From IMG/VR virus record IMGVR_UViG_3300032087_000322, positions 1-29,522 of that record: DNA of 29,522 nt. One strand, 5' to 3'. This DNA comes from a virus. A program made the translations under genes and the position numbers. Positions 20,361-28,424 of the stretch are shown piece by piece; within the stretch, counting starts at the first letter, position 1; the number at the start of each line of letters is the position of its first letter. A model generated the notes under the pieces. The model was given only the letters and a program-made list of their open reading frames with translations, searched no databases and had not been told where the DNA came from.

Positions 20361-21505
20361 GACTCAGCCAAGTCCCCGACGAGTTGCCAAGTGTCCGTTC
20401 CAATCTTGATGCACGACGCGGCAGAGTGTTGTGCGCGGAACTTTAGTGTTGGCGTCGAATTGACTGTCACTCCAATGCCACCAGCTACGGTTACTTGCCC
20501 CGCGCCAATCTGAATGAAGTCGATGCGCGTGCCTATGGGGTAGGCGACGGAAGAGTTAGGCGGAATGGTCAGAGTTATTGCAGATGCGTTGCTGAGAGTG
20601 ACGAGTTTACCAGCGTCGGACAAAACTGTTGTGTAGGTTGTGCCGGTTTGGGCGTTAATCTCCTGTGGCGCGGCTGCGCCGCTTGTAAATGACAGGCCAC
20701 CAGACCCGTCTGTGGTCAAGACCTGATTACTCGACCCGTCAGCGATGGCAGATGTCGGTGCAGTGGTGAAAACAGGCAGATGACCAGTCGCATTTGGCAA
20801 GGTAACTGTGTGGTCGGCAGTGGCTGCTGTGGCATCTAGCGTCGTATAGAAGCTTGAGTTTCTAAACTTGAGTTCATACGCACCATTAAGAATTATGTCG
20901 TTATTAAAGAAAGTGGCAGTGGTTGTAAAAGAGACTGCCTCGCTGCCTTCGAGGCCAAATCTAACACCGCCGTTGTTTATTAGATGAATATAGGTTGGAT
21001 TGCTGGCTTTGCTCTGAATGACGACGCCAGTTGTTGTCGCGCTTGTGGTGGCTGTGGTGTTACGAATGAACAGTGTTTCACTAGCAGCACCAACGAAGTC
21101 GATGTAGGCGTCAGTGCCATCGCTGTACACCTCCAAGTCACCGCCTGTTCCTGCGATGAGCTTGTCGTTGTCAGCAAGGTCGATGTCTCCGTCCGCATTC
21201 AGAAACACCGCCTTTTCTGCTGGCTGCGTGATAAAGATGTCTCTCGTCCCAGCGGTCCAGTTGACCGCCGCATCGCTGTTGCTCGACTGGAGGATCGTCG
21301 TGCGCGCAAGCGTAGTTCCACTCGCCGCGTAGGTGCCGATACCAACCTCAAAGTCAGCGCCGTCAGTGCAGACATAGTAAGTGGTGTTGCCGTCGCCTAT
21401 TTCAGAAAACGCCTCAAACCCAGTCACGGCACCCGCAAGGGTGTAGGTGCCAGTGCCTGTCGTTGTCGTCGTTTCTTTAACGCGATCTTTAAGAACGAGA
21501 GCCAT
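20357..21505 (-). CDS. Tail fibre protein
   Basis: This is a 382-residue protein. The N-terminal LKDRVKETTTTTGTGTYTLAGAVTGFEAFSEIGDGNTTYYVCTDGADFEVGIGTYA is a recognisable module at the base of many phage tail fibres. The middle is Thr/Ala/Asn-rich beta structure (LADNDKLIAGTGGDLEVYSDGTDAYIDF, a typical fibre shaft repeat). The end is a compact domain, PIGTRIDFIQIGAGQVTVAGGIGVTVNS...SCIKIGTDTWQLVGDL, common to fibre tips. The predicted role is host recognition. It has a 4-nt overlap with the next gene, and the start lies 11 nt after the previous stop. Confidence 0.8.
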   Translation of the reverse strand: MALVLKDRVKETTTTTGTGTYTLAGAVTGFEAFSEIGDGNTTYYVCTDGADFEVGIGTYAASGTTLARTTILQSSNSDAAVNWTAGTRDIFITQPAEKAVFLNADGDIDLADNDKLIAGTGGDLEVYSDGTDAYIDFVGAASETLFIRNTTATTSATTTGVVIQSKASNPTYIHLINNGGVRFGLEGSEAVSFTTTATFFNNDIILNGAYELKFRNSSFYTTLDATAATADHTVTLPNATGHLPVFTTAPTSAIADGSSNQVLTTDGSGGLSFTSGAAAPQEINAQTGTTYTTVLSDAGKLVTLSNASAITLTIPPNSSVAYPIGTRIDFIQIGAGQVTVAGGIGVTVNSTPTLKFRAQHSAASCIKIGTDTWQLVGDLAES

Positions 21506-21515
21506 ACGTCACGCC

Positions 21516-21902
21516 TTAGTCAGCAGAAATGTCCAAATCGCCAGCGTCGATTTTCAGGACATCGCCCGAAGCAATCGTCTTAGCTGCTGTAAACGCACCG
21601 TGAATGAGCAGGTTGCCGCCACTACTTGCGTCGAACAGACCAAAATGGCTGATACTGCCCCAGCTTCCGGTCGCAGCCGCAAACTCGATTGCGCTGGTGT
21701 TGTCGGCTGTGCCAGAAGCGGCGCTGTCAAAGGTTACAGAAACGCGGCTGTAGTTGTTGCCGGTAAGCTCGGTGCCGCTGTTATCGTCACCGAAGCTGCC
21801 CGTAGACAGGCCGAGATATACAGCGGACGGTGCTGTGAAGGCTGTGGTCGATAATATATGGTCCAAGAGTTTGTTCTCTGCGTAGTCACTAAGCGCGCTC
21901 AT
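21516..21902 (-). CDS. Tail-associated structural protein
   Basis: This is a 128-residue protein from ATG 21900-21902, overlapping the preceding stop. It opens SALSDYAENKLLDHILSTTAFTAPSAVYLGLSTGSFGDD, a common signature of a phage structural protein family (ENKLLDH...TAPS.VYLGL). The rest is beta-rich, ending with KTIASGDVLKIDAGDLDISAD. I recall similar proteins encoded beside tail fibres. Their place in the particle is not settled. Confidence 0.7.
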   Translation of the reverse strand: MSALSDYAENKLLDHILSTTAFTAPSAVYLGLSTGSFGDDNSGTELTGNNYSRVSVTFDSAASGTADNTSAIEFAAATGSWGSISHFGLFDASSGGNLLIHGAFTAAKTIASGDVLKIDAGDLDISAD

Positions 21903-22546
21903 CAATTTGCTCCTGCTGAGTTTTGCCGTTGGTAAATGCTGCTGATCTGGAGTGACGACGTGCCGTAGTTTGCGCGCTCCTCATCCAGCTTGATTTCGTT
22001 GATCGCCATCGTGAAGCGTTGCATGTAGGCGTTGGCGCGCTGCTCGTCGAGCAAGTACGCATACGCCTCGGCAAGGCTGCCATAAAGGTAGGCATCTGGG
22101 TGGCGCGTCAGCACGTTGTTGACTAAGTTGCTGTCGGACAGTGCGGACAGAGAGCCGATGTAGACGATCTCAACCGTGTAGGTGCTGTCAGGCTTGGGCC
22201 GCAGCTTTAACTCCTGACCGACAAGCGAGTAGGCACGCGGCCTGCTATTGCCGCCGGACGAGTAAGAGCTATGCAAGGCGGTCGGCGACATATACTCCAG
22301 AACGATCTCAGGGTCGCCGTTCAGCTTCACCATCCGCAACTCACGCAGATCAGTCGGCAGCGCGGTGTACTCGTCGCCGACAGTCAACGTGGCGGTTGCC
22401 CGCTTCTCTTGGCTGCGCGTCTCTAACTCGCGGCTCATGCGCCCCTCAGCCAGAGAAATGAAATCGGGGATGACGCTGGTGAGGTCGTCACGCGCGAGGA
22501 AGTTGGCTATAGCCGTCTTCAATTCGCTGTAGGTTGTAATAGCCAT
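21902..22546 (-). CDS. Head-tail adaptor/connector protein (putative)
   Basis: This is a 214-residue protein. MAITTYSELKTAIANFLARDDLTSVIPDFISLAEGRMSRELETRSQE is a helical N-terminus seen in phage adaptor proteins that sit under the portal. A beta middle follows (YTALPTDLRELRMVKLNGDPEIVLEYMSP, then LKLRPKPDSTYTVEIVYIG). Then helices (RHPDAYLYGSLAEAYAYLLDEQRANAYMQRF) match that family's helical bundle. Its place between capsid and tail fibre genes fits. It shares one base with each neighbour. Confidence 0.75.
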   Translation of the reverse strand: MAITTYSELKTAIANFLARDDLTSVIPDFISLAEGRMSRELETRSQEKRATATLTVGDEYTALPTDLRELRMVKLNGDPEIVLEYMSPTALHSSYSSGGNSRPRAYSLVGQELKLRPKPDSTYTVEIVYIGSLSALSDSNLVNNVLTRHPDAYLYGSLAEAYAYLLDEQRANAYMQRFTMAINEIKLDEERANYGTSSLQISSIYQRQNSAGAN

Positions 22547-22869
22547 TATAACCTTCCGCCGCCTGTTCTAAATGCCCGGTTTTCGCTGTCGTTCAGCCAC
22601 GCCTTCCACGCCTTCGGGTTTTCGCGCAACGGGCCGAACTTCTCTACCAAGTGAGCATACACTACGTTCGGGATTTCCGCCACATGCTGTAGGTGGCGCT
22701 GCGTGTTACCGCGAAGGGAGCCGGGGCGGTAGTCGTCTGACATCTGCTTGTTGATTTTCAGCAGGTCGCCAAATTCCTGCCGCTGCTCGACGTGGGTTGA
22801 GCCGTCGCTGTTCTGATGCAGGGACACTTCCTTGCGGGTGCGTGGGTCGGTCCAGAGGTATCGTTTCAT
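22546..22869 (-). CDS. Small head protein
   Basis: This is a 107-residue protein. It begins with a beta stretch (KRYLWTDPRTRKEVSLHQNSDGSTHVEQRQEF) and continues helical (SLRGNTQRHLQHVAEIPNVVYAHLVEKFGPLRENPKAWKAWLNDSEN). I recall FGPPR/ENPKAWKKWLND-type endings in phage head proteins next to capsid genes. The gene is just downstream of the capsid gene, behind a terminator-like hairpin, and shares one base with the adaptor gene. Confidence 0.65.
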   Translation of the reverse strand: MKRYLWTDPRTRKEVSLHQNSDGSTHVEQRQEFGDLLKINKQMSDDYRPGSLRGNTQRHLQHVAEIPNVVYAHLVEKFGPLRENPKAWKAWLNDSENRAFRTGGGRL

Positions 22870-22885
22870 TTTGCCCTCATAGAGA

Positions 22886-22909
22886 AGGGGGCGACCGAAG
22901 CCGCCCCCT
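22886..22909 (-). terminator. Terminator-like hairpin after the capsid gene
   Basis: On the minus strand AGGGGGCGGC and GTCGCCCCCT pair (10 bp with one G-U) around a stable TTCG loop. TTCTCTATG follows, a weak U-tract. It lies in the 47-nt gap between capsid stop and the next gene. It probably gives partial termination, so more message covers capsid than the genes after it. Confidence 0.6.
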
Positions 22910-22916
22910 AGCTAGA

Positions 22917-24077
22917 TCAGGAACCGCTGAGGTCGAAGATCGCGGCGTGCGCCTTCGGGGCGGTCGGCTTCAAAGTCCACTCGCAGATGATATGCGAGTC
23001 GGTTGCGTCGCCGGTCTTGGCCAGATCTTCCTCAAGGAAGTTACGACCGTTGAGCGTCGCAATCGACACGAAGTCCGGGTCGATCAGGAAGATGCGGTCG
23101 TTGGAAAGGAATCTGGAGGGACTCGCTTCCACTGTACCGAAATCGCCCAAGAATACGCTAGTGGAACCGACATAGGCCACCTCTTTCGCGGCGGTCATGT
23201 TCACGTCGTTGCTGACGAGGTTACCAGAGGCACTGAGGTCACTGAAATTGGCTTTATTTGCAGCCGATGTGACCATCATGCGTGGATTGCCACCGTCGGT
23301 CCAAGCGTCCTGCTGCGCGTCCTCGATGAGGGCGAGCGTCAGGGCGCGGCTGTCACCGGCAGTGATCGTGTCGGTGCCGTCACCAGTGCCGAAAGCACCA
23401 GCGGTTGCGCCAACCGAGCCGTTTGTCATCCAGCAAGACAGCGAAGCGGACTTGCGAGGGTCAGACGCGGAACGTGCAACGTCAGTGTCGCCGATCATCT
23501 TTTCGATGTCCCGCCTTAGCTCTAAGCCTTTGAGAACCTTTTGGTAATTATGCTCTCGTTCTCGTCCGGCAACGTCTACGGAGTCTAGTGTACCGGAGGT
23601 GGCAAAGACCTTCTTGGAGATCTGCATGTAGTTGCCGATACGGCTGGTCGGAGTGGCCGCAGCAGTCGCAGTGTCGCTTCCCTCATTGTAAAAATTCGAG
23701 GTGCTGGCGGCTGCCAGTTCCTGCACTTGCCACTCAAGGAAGATGCCGTTTCCGGTCTCCTTCTTGACGTTGGAGAAGATCGGTGTTTCAGCAGGGTCGC
23801 ATTTTATCCCAGCCTTTCGGTGGGGGTGGACTATATCATCACTCCGGGTTGGAGTGCCGGACGCTCTAGCCTGTTATTAAGGGGGCTTCACCCCTCAGGT
23901 AGTCTCTGAACCTTCCCCCGGTGTACCGAGGGCTTGGATGCTGATTGCCATAGCTTGCGCCTTAGGGTTCCAGCAGTTCATCCGGTTTAGACCGCACCTA
24001 CCCTATCTAATGCGGTAAATCACATCTGCCAGCTGTTCGCGCTCACCTACGGCGGCGCTAGTCGCGAAAGTCGTCAT
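22917..24077 (-). CDS. Major capsid protein (SU10/DUF5309 type), split by a group I intron
   Basis: The spliced gene is exon 1, 24010-24077, joined to exon 2, 22917-23799: 951 nt and 316 residues. Exon 1 begins MTTFATSAAVGEREQLADVI and ends within the Ile codon. Splicing gives YR-I-DPAETPIFSNVKKET, the expected DUF5309 N-terminus, followed by GNGIFLEWQVQELAAAS. Later parts include REREHNYQKVLKGLELRRDIEKM (family helix), RALTLALIEDAQQDAWTDGGNP, a beta-rich centre, and ENHIICEW-like SHIICEWTLKPTAPKAHA. A reader scanning for unspliced frames would start it at the internal GTG 23724-23726 and lose 47 residues. RBS AAAGGA lies 9 bases before ATG. The gene follows the scaffold, as in SU10-like phages. 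Confidence 0.9.
23800..24009 (-). ncRNA. Group I intron (210 nt) in the major capsid gene
   Basis: This is a self-splicing ribozyme element. The exon 1 end ACCGCAT (24010-24016) pairs with the internal guide GTGCGGT (23991-23997): six Watson-Crick pairs and the terminal U-G pair that marks the 5' splice site. The intron ends in G at 23800 (ATAAAATG). Core elements are visible: GTTCAGAGACTACCTG (23896-23911) and GATATAGTCC (23828-23837) form P7 (GACTA with TAGTC). CCCTAAGG, TATGGCAATCAGC and AAGCCC resemble the P4-P6 region. CACTCCAACCCGGAGTG forms P8. TGCTGG and CCGGCA can form P3. An additional hairpin, AGGGG...CCCCT, lies between P7 and P3', as in subgroup IA. There is no endonuclease frame inside. 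Confidence 0.9.
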
Positions 24078-24102
24078 GACTTTGTCCTTTCAAGTTGCGG
24101 GG

Positions 24103-25110
24103 CTACTTCCGCCCCATAAGATACTCAACAGCGGCATCCACCGTGCCAGCGCTTTCAAAACGCTTGCGGGCTTCTTGCCGAGAACGGTTAGCAACTTCGC
24201 GCTTGGTCTTTGGTCGCCCTGCCTTGGCCATCTTCGGAGCTTGTCGGGTGCGTTTCTTGGCGGAGGGGGCTTTATCCTGAAGCTGGTCCCAGCGCCACGC
24301 CTTATAGAGAAGCTCAATCGCGCGCGCGTCAGATGCGTTTGCGATTTCCTCCTCACTAAACCCGATCCGCTTCTGAGCGTAGGAAATCACTTCCTTGCGC
24401 TCGGCCTCGCGAGTATCCTCATCCTGCCACGCAGGGATGCGGTTGAGCATCTCGCCACGCTGCACCTCAAGGTGCTGGCGCAGGTTCTGCTCCTGCTCAC
24501 GAGCCTGTTCCGCCGCGATGCGCTGACGTTCGGCCTCGACCTGCTTCTGGTATTCCTTCTGCTGGTCGAACTCAGCCTTCGCCAGAAACAAGTCACGCTC
24601 GGACATCGTCTCGGCCAATGCTCTCCAGTCAGGTTCCTGTAGGTTTGCCTGCTGGATTTGGGCAGCCAACTGATCAAGTTGCTGCGCGTAAGCGTCTCGA
24701 AGTTGTCTCGTCTCAGCTTGCTCCGCCTCAAAGGCTTTGCGCTGCTCGGCTAACTCCATCGAGCGCTTAGTGTACGCCTGCTGCCGCGAATAACCGTTCT
24801 GTAGTTCGTCGAGGGTTACCTCTACCTCTTGGCCGTCCACCTTTACGGTGTAGACCTCCGGGGGTTCCTCTTCATACTCCTCGCCGTCATCCGCCTCGTA
24901 GGCGTCTTCGCCCTCATCGTCCTCCGCGTAGTCGTCTTCCGAGGTCGCTTCTGCGGTCTCCTCTTCCGGCTCATACGCCTCGGTCTCAGGCTGTTGAGGC
25001 TCTTGCGCCTCGGTGGTCTCTCCCGCCACGGTGTCCGCTGGGGGCGTGTTCAGAAGAGAAACTGCATCAGTTAAAGAAATGGGGCCGGTTCCTTGCGGAT
25101 TGTCGGACAT
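24103..25110 (-). CDS. Capsid scaffold protein
   Basis: This is a 335-residue protein. The start is ATG 25108-25110 with GGAG upstream. The first ~30 residues are low-complexity, and residues ~35-85 are extremely acidic (Glu/Asp/Tyr/Ala). YTVKVDGQEVEVTLDELQNGYSRQQAYTKRS follows. Long helices rich in Glu, Gln, Ala and Lys run from about 115 to 235 and look like a coiled coil. The C-terminus is strongly basic (SAKKRTRQAPKMAKAGRPKTKREVANRSRQEARKR). An acidic then helical then basic layout is the hallmark of phage scaffold proteins, and the basic tail would dock onto the capsid shell. Its 3' end lies 25 nt before the capsid ATG. Confidence 0.88.
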   Translation of the reverse strand: MSDNPQGTGPISLTDAVSLLNTPPADTVAGETTEAQEPQQPETEAYEPEEETAEATSEDDYAEDDEGEDAYEADDGEEYEEEPPEVYTVKVDGQEVEVTLDELQNGYSRQQAYTKRSMELAEQRKAFEAEQAETRQLRDAYAQQLDQLAAQIQQANLQEPDWRALAETMSERDLFLAKAEFDQQKEYQKQVEAERQRIAAEQAREQEQNLRQHLEVQRGEMLNRIPAWQDEDTREAERKEVISYAQKRIGFSEEEIANASDARAIELLYKAWRWDQLQDKAPSAKKRTRQAPKMAKAGRPKTKREVANRSRQEARKRFESAGTVDAAVEYLMGRK

Positions 25111-25120
25111 CAAAAAGCTC

Positions 25121-25399
25121 CTAGTTTATGCGGCCATAGCGCCTGAACTCGTCAAGCTGGGCCTTTGCCAACTTACCATCCTCGACCACGCTAGAGAAGT
25201 ACCCCTTGACAGCGCCAAGTGCCTGCATGAGGTGGAATAACTTCTCGCGGGCCTCTGCATCATCAATGCCGGAGTTCTTCCAAGCATCAATGAATTGCTC
25301 GTCGAGGTACTCGAACGCCTCGACAAAAAGCTCATTTCGCAGGAGCGCCTCAGCCTTAGCGGCGCGGTCCTGTCTCTCTCTTGCTTTGCCTTCGTTCAT
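25121..25399 (-). CDS. Small helical head protein
   Basis: This is a 92-residue protein. NEGKARERQDRAAKAEALLRNELFVEAFEYLDEQFIDAWKNSGIDDAEAREKLFHLMQALGAVKGYFSSVVEDGKLAKAQLDEFRRYGRIN is wholly helical and charged. I recall similar small proteins next to scaffold genes in marine podophages, where they are called head-associated. The start overlaps the preceding stop by 4 nt (ATGA). The role is unknown. Confidence 0.65.
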   Translation of the reverse strand: MNEGKARERQDRAAKAEALLRNELFVEAFEYLDEQFIDAWKNSGIDDAEAREKLFHLMQALGAVKGYFSSVVEDGKLAKAQLDEFRRYGRIN

Positions 25400-26178
25400 G
25401 TCAGCAGACTGAAATCCATTTGCTGTTGCGGCAGCCCGTAGCGGCGCTGGAACTCCAGCAAGCCGTCAGGTGCTTGATCTAACAGGCTATATGTGCGCGT
25501 TGGCGTGCGCTGTTCAAGGGGCTGCATGACCGGCGCGCTGGTGTCTAAGCGGCAAGCCTGCAAGTCCTCGTCGAAGATGTAGCCCTCCGGGCAGCGCGGC
25601 TGGCCCGTGACATCCGCCACCGGCGCGACAACTTCGGGGTCGCTGCTGGTGTCCTCAAAGCCGGGGATGCCGTACTCCGCCGCGACGTCGGAAGGCAGCG
25701 TGCGCCCGGTGTAAACCTGACCGCCGAACGGGCCAGCGCCGAAACTGCCGTAAAACTCGTCGCCAACAAATACCGGGCGATAGTCGCCGCTTGTGATCTG
25801 CTCGTATCTGGTCGGAGCGCCAAGGAGGCCCATAATCTTCGGCACGATGCCGAAGCTGTAGTCTTGGCCGGGGCCGCGCTGGAGGTATTGGTTCAGGGAC
25901 GCCTGCTGGCCGGGGGTAAGGTTCTGAAACGTGTTAGGGTAGGCGACAGCGCCTAAAGACGCGCCAAAGCCCAAATCTGGGACAGGGATAAAGGTTGCGC
26001 CCTCTTCTGCTGGGGGTATATACGCGCTGCCAGCAGATACACCGCTGTCTCCGCCAATTTGGGTCCCAGCCCCCATTGGTGGATATTGGCCGACTTCTGA
26101 CACAGTTATGACATCGGGGTTGGCCGTGCCGCGCTCACCCTGAATGATGTCATCAATCGAGAAACGGCTCTCAAACAT
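25396..26178 (-). CDS. Structural-region protein of unknown function
   Basis: This is a 260-residue protein placed between portal and scaffold. It is low in charge and rich in Gly, Pro, Ala and Tyr, with no membrane segment. FESRFSIDDIIQGERGTANPDV, then QASLNQYLQRGPGQDYSFGIVPKIMGLLGAPTRYE is the best-ordered region. RCPEGYIFDEDLQACR near residues 195-210 has two cysteines and looks like a small disulphide or metal loop. It overlaps the next gene by 4 nt and is separated from the portal gene by only two bases. No family is recognised; a head or portal-associated role is inferred from place. Confidence 0.6.
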   Translation of the reverse strand: MFESRFSIDDIIQGERGTANPDVITVSEVGQYPPMGAGTQIGGDSGVSAGSAYIPPAEEGATFIPVPDLGFGASLGAVAYPNTFQNLTPGQQASLNQYLQRGPGQDYSFGIVPKIMGLLGAPTRYEQITSGDYRPVFVGDEFYGSFGAGPFGGQVYTGRTLPSDVAAEYGIPGFEDTSSDPEVVAPVADVTGQPRCPEGYIFDEDLQACRLDTSAPVMQPLEQRTPTRTYSLLDQAPDGLLEFQRRYGLPQQQMDFSLLT

Positions 26179-26180
26179 CC

Positions 26181-28220
26181 CTAGTTCCTCGGCAGGTTGG
26201 TTGAAATGTCGGCGTCGGTGACAGCCTTGGCCATACGCAATTCGGCCTCAGCCTGCAACTCCTGTCGGCGCAACTCCATCTGCATCGCCATCTTTTCGCG
26301 CTCAAGCTGCATCTCCGCCTCCATCTTCTCGCGGGCAAGCTGAATGTCAGCCTGCGCCTTGGCGCGATCCATCTCAAGCTCCTGCTGTAGCTTGACCATC
26401 TCCGGATCAGGCTGCGGAGCCTGCTGCTGCGCTTGCTGCATCATCATCTGCTGGCGGATCATCTGCGGCGAATTGAAGAACTGATCGACATCCTTGAAGC
26501 CGCCGATTTCCGCAATCGAGCGCAGCGTGTTCACATACTGCTCCATCGACACAATCGGGTTCTGTGGCCCCATCTGCATCAGGATTTGCTCCTGCTTCGC
26601 CGCGACCTGCGTCAGGAACGCGATCTTCGTCTCGTCGTCCGTGGTGCCAAGCCCGACCTGCACCATCACGTCGAACTGCGACTTCCACTCCGCCGGGTTA
26701 ATAGGCACAAAGTTATTACGCAGGCGGAAGACCTTCGGCTTGTTGTCGTGCTTCAAGACAAGATGCAGGATGCCCTTGAACAAGTCCTTCACGCCGGTCT
26801 CGGCCATTGTCCGGGCGTAGCTTTCCAGCTTCACCTGAGCGCCGCGAACAGTCGCAGCGACCGCGCTGGCGGTCGAAGACTGGAGCGCGTCGGGCGACAA
26901 GCCCTGAGACGCGCGGCTCATGCCGGTGCGGTTCTCCTTCATCCCGTCGATGTAATCCATCAGCGGGCGTATCTCGCCGCCCACCGACGCGCCGGTGATC
27001 TGCTGCACCATACCCGGCTGGCGCGTGCGGATCACTCCGCCAGCGGAGCCGTCCAGCAGGTCGTCGAGGTTCACCTGCCCCTCGACCGCGATCATGCGCG
27101 GCAGCGTGCTGCTGTAGACGCTGTCGAGGTACTGGCGCATCAGCGTGGTCTTGATGACCTGCAAGTCCTCGGTCAGGTCGTAGAGCGAGCGCCCGATCAG
27201 GCGGTGCGGCATCAGGATCGGCGAACACACCGCGAAGGGCATGTGATCCCACGGCTCATTGTGCAGGATGTACGCGCCGTCTCCGCCAATCGCGCAAATC
27301 CGGCGACGCTCTGCGATGCCGTCGCCGTCGAAGTCCACGTTCATGATGCACTCGTGATAAATCACCGAGCGCAGCGTCGGGTCAGCCGGGTCAACCCCGG
27401 TCGCGGCCTCTAAATCCTGAAAACGGTTATTGACCTCGCGGTCGGTGTCCAGTTCGTTCTCGCCCGCGTACTGCTCGATGATGTCGCGGTCGTAACCCAT
27501 CGCCACAAGCTCACTGACGGTCAGCGACGTGCGGTGCGCCACGAAGTGCGCCTCGTCCAGCGAGACCGCGTGGCGCGAGATCAGGAACTCTTCGGGCGGC
27601 ACGTTGATTGCCTTAATTTGGCCCGTTTTGCGCTTCACCCGGACGGACAGGTCGTACATCACGTCAACCGGCACCTCGGTGCCGTCGTCGTCGGTGTAGC
27701 TCGACATGACGGTCTCGCTCTGCTCGACGATCTCGATGTTCGGGTCGTTGAGCAGCATCACCATCTCAGGTTCGCTCAGGCCGTTATATTCTTCCTCGTC
27801 AACCTCTTCGGTCTCTTCCCAGAAATATTTGATGACGCCCATACGGAACAGCAGCGCGTCCTTGAAAAAATTATGCAGCAGCTTGTAGCCGTCGTTCTGG
27901 TTCTGGATGATGTAATTTACATAATCCGACGCCTGCTCTGCGGCCTCGACGTCCTCGCCGGAGCGCGGGGCGAAGCGCACATATTTGTCGTTCGTCGTGA
28001 ACACCCGCATCAGGTTCGGCATGATCGCCTCGACGGTGTCCGAGACGGTGGTGTCGACGACGGCAGACCGACCCTCCACCTCGTTGCCGAGCGGCTCACC
28101 GAGGTAGAAGTCCAGCGCGCGCAGGCGGTCCTGCGTGTATTCGCTGTCGAAGTGGTTCAGCGCGTCAGTGATCTCGCCGCTGACAATCGAACCAAGCTGT
28201 ACGTCGTCCATCTCTGACAT
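26181..28220 (-). CDS. Portal protein (P22/SU10-like)
   Basis: This is a 679-residue subunit of the ring through which DNA enters and leaves the head. Signatures include SEMDDVQLGSIVSGEITDALNHFDSEYTQDRLRALDFYLGEPLGNE. The strongly conserved GRSAVVDTTVSDTVEAIMPNLMRVFTTNDK follows. DAYILHNEPWDHMPFAVCSPILMPHRLIGRSLYDLTEDLQVIKTTLMRQYLDSVYSSTLPR is the family core. The last ~90 residues form a Gln/Met/Glu/Lys-rich coiled coil (MMMQQAQQQAPQPDPEMVKLQQELEMDRAKAQ), typical of a portal barrel. The ATG follows the previous stop directly (TAAATG). The length fits P22-type portals. Confidence 0.93.
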   Translation of the reverse strand: MSEMDDVQLGSIVSGEITDALNHFDSEYTQDRLRALDFYLGEPLGNEVEGRSAVVDTTVSDTVEAIMPNLMRVFTTNDKYVRFAPRSGEDVEAAEQASDYVNYIIQNQNDGYKLLHNFFKDALLFRMGVIKYFWEETEEVDEEEYNGLSEPEMVMLLNDPNIEIVEQSETVMSSYTDDDGTEVPVDVMYDLSVRVKRKTGQIKAINVPPEEFLISRHAVSLDEAHFVAHRTSLTVSELVAMGYDRDIIEQYAGENELDTDREVNNRFQDLEAATGVDPADPTLRSVIYHECIMNVDFDGDGIAERRRICAIGGDGAYILHNEPWDHMPFAVCSPILMPHRLIGRSLYDLTEDLQVIKTTLMRQYLDSVYSSTLPRMIAVEGQVNLDDLLDGSAGGVIRTRQPGMVQQITGASVGGEIRPLMDYIDGMKENRTGMSRASQGLSPDALQSSTASAVAATVRGAQVKLESYARTMAETGVKDLFKGILHLVLKHDNKPKVFRLRNNFVPINPAEWKSQFDVMVQVGLGTTDDETKIAFLTQVAAKQEQILMQMGPQNPIVSMEQYVNTLRSIAEIGGFKDVDQFFNSPQMIRQQMMMQQAQQQAPQPDPEMVKLQQELEMDRAKAQADIQLAREKMEAEMQLEREKMAMQMELRRQELQAEAELRMAKAVTDADISTNLPRN

Positions 28221-28424
28221 TTACTTCGCCTTTTTCTTCGCGGCCTTCTTCGGAGCGGCCTCGACCCTCTTCTCGCCCTTCATCAGGACGTTTCCGCTGG
28301 TCGTGTTGACGTTCTTCACCGCTGGCTCCTTCGGCGCTTCGGGTGCCGGTGGCATCTTGCCCATAATGCAGCGATCCATAGTGGCACAGCGGCGCGGGTG
28401 TCCGCAGTTATTGCAGGTGATCAT
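28221..28424 (-). CDS. Small CxxC protein with basic tail
   Basis: This is a 67-residue protein from ATG 28422-28424. ITCNNCGHPRRCATMDRCIMGK has four cysteines (4, 7, 13, 19), a likely zinc ribbon. A Pro/Ala/Glu linker follows, and the tail is KKAAKKKAK. The stop codon abuts the portal start. It could bind DNA or nucleic acid inside the head. The role is unknown. Confidence 0.7.
   Translation of the reverse strand: MITCNNCGHPRRCATMDRCIMGKMPPAPEAPKEPAVKNVNTTSGNVLMKGEKRVEAAPKKAAKKKAK

Noticed and set aside
23724-24077. Capsid gene looks truncated or frameshifted at its 5' end
   Set aside because: The missing part is present upstream, and a group I intron with pairing guide sequence restores the frame exactly, so this is an intron and not a pseudogene.
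26433-27413. Open frame of 326 codons opposite the portal gene
   Set aside because: It has the composition of an antisense shadow, no ribosome binding site or motif, and lies inside a well-supported portal gene.
27534-28217. Open frame of 227 codons on the plus strand opposite the portal 5' part
   Set aside because: It is a shadow frame with Val/Arg/His-biased antisense composition and no start signal.
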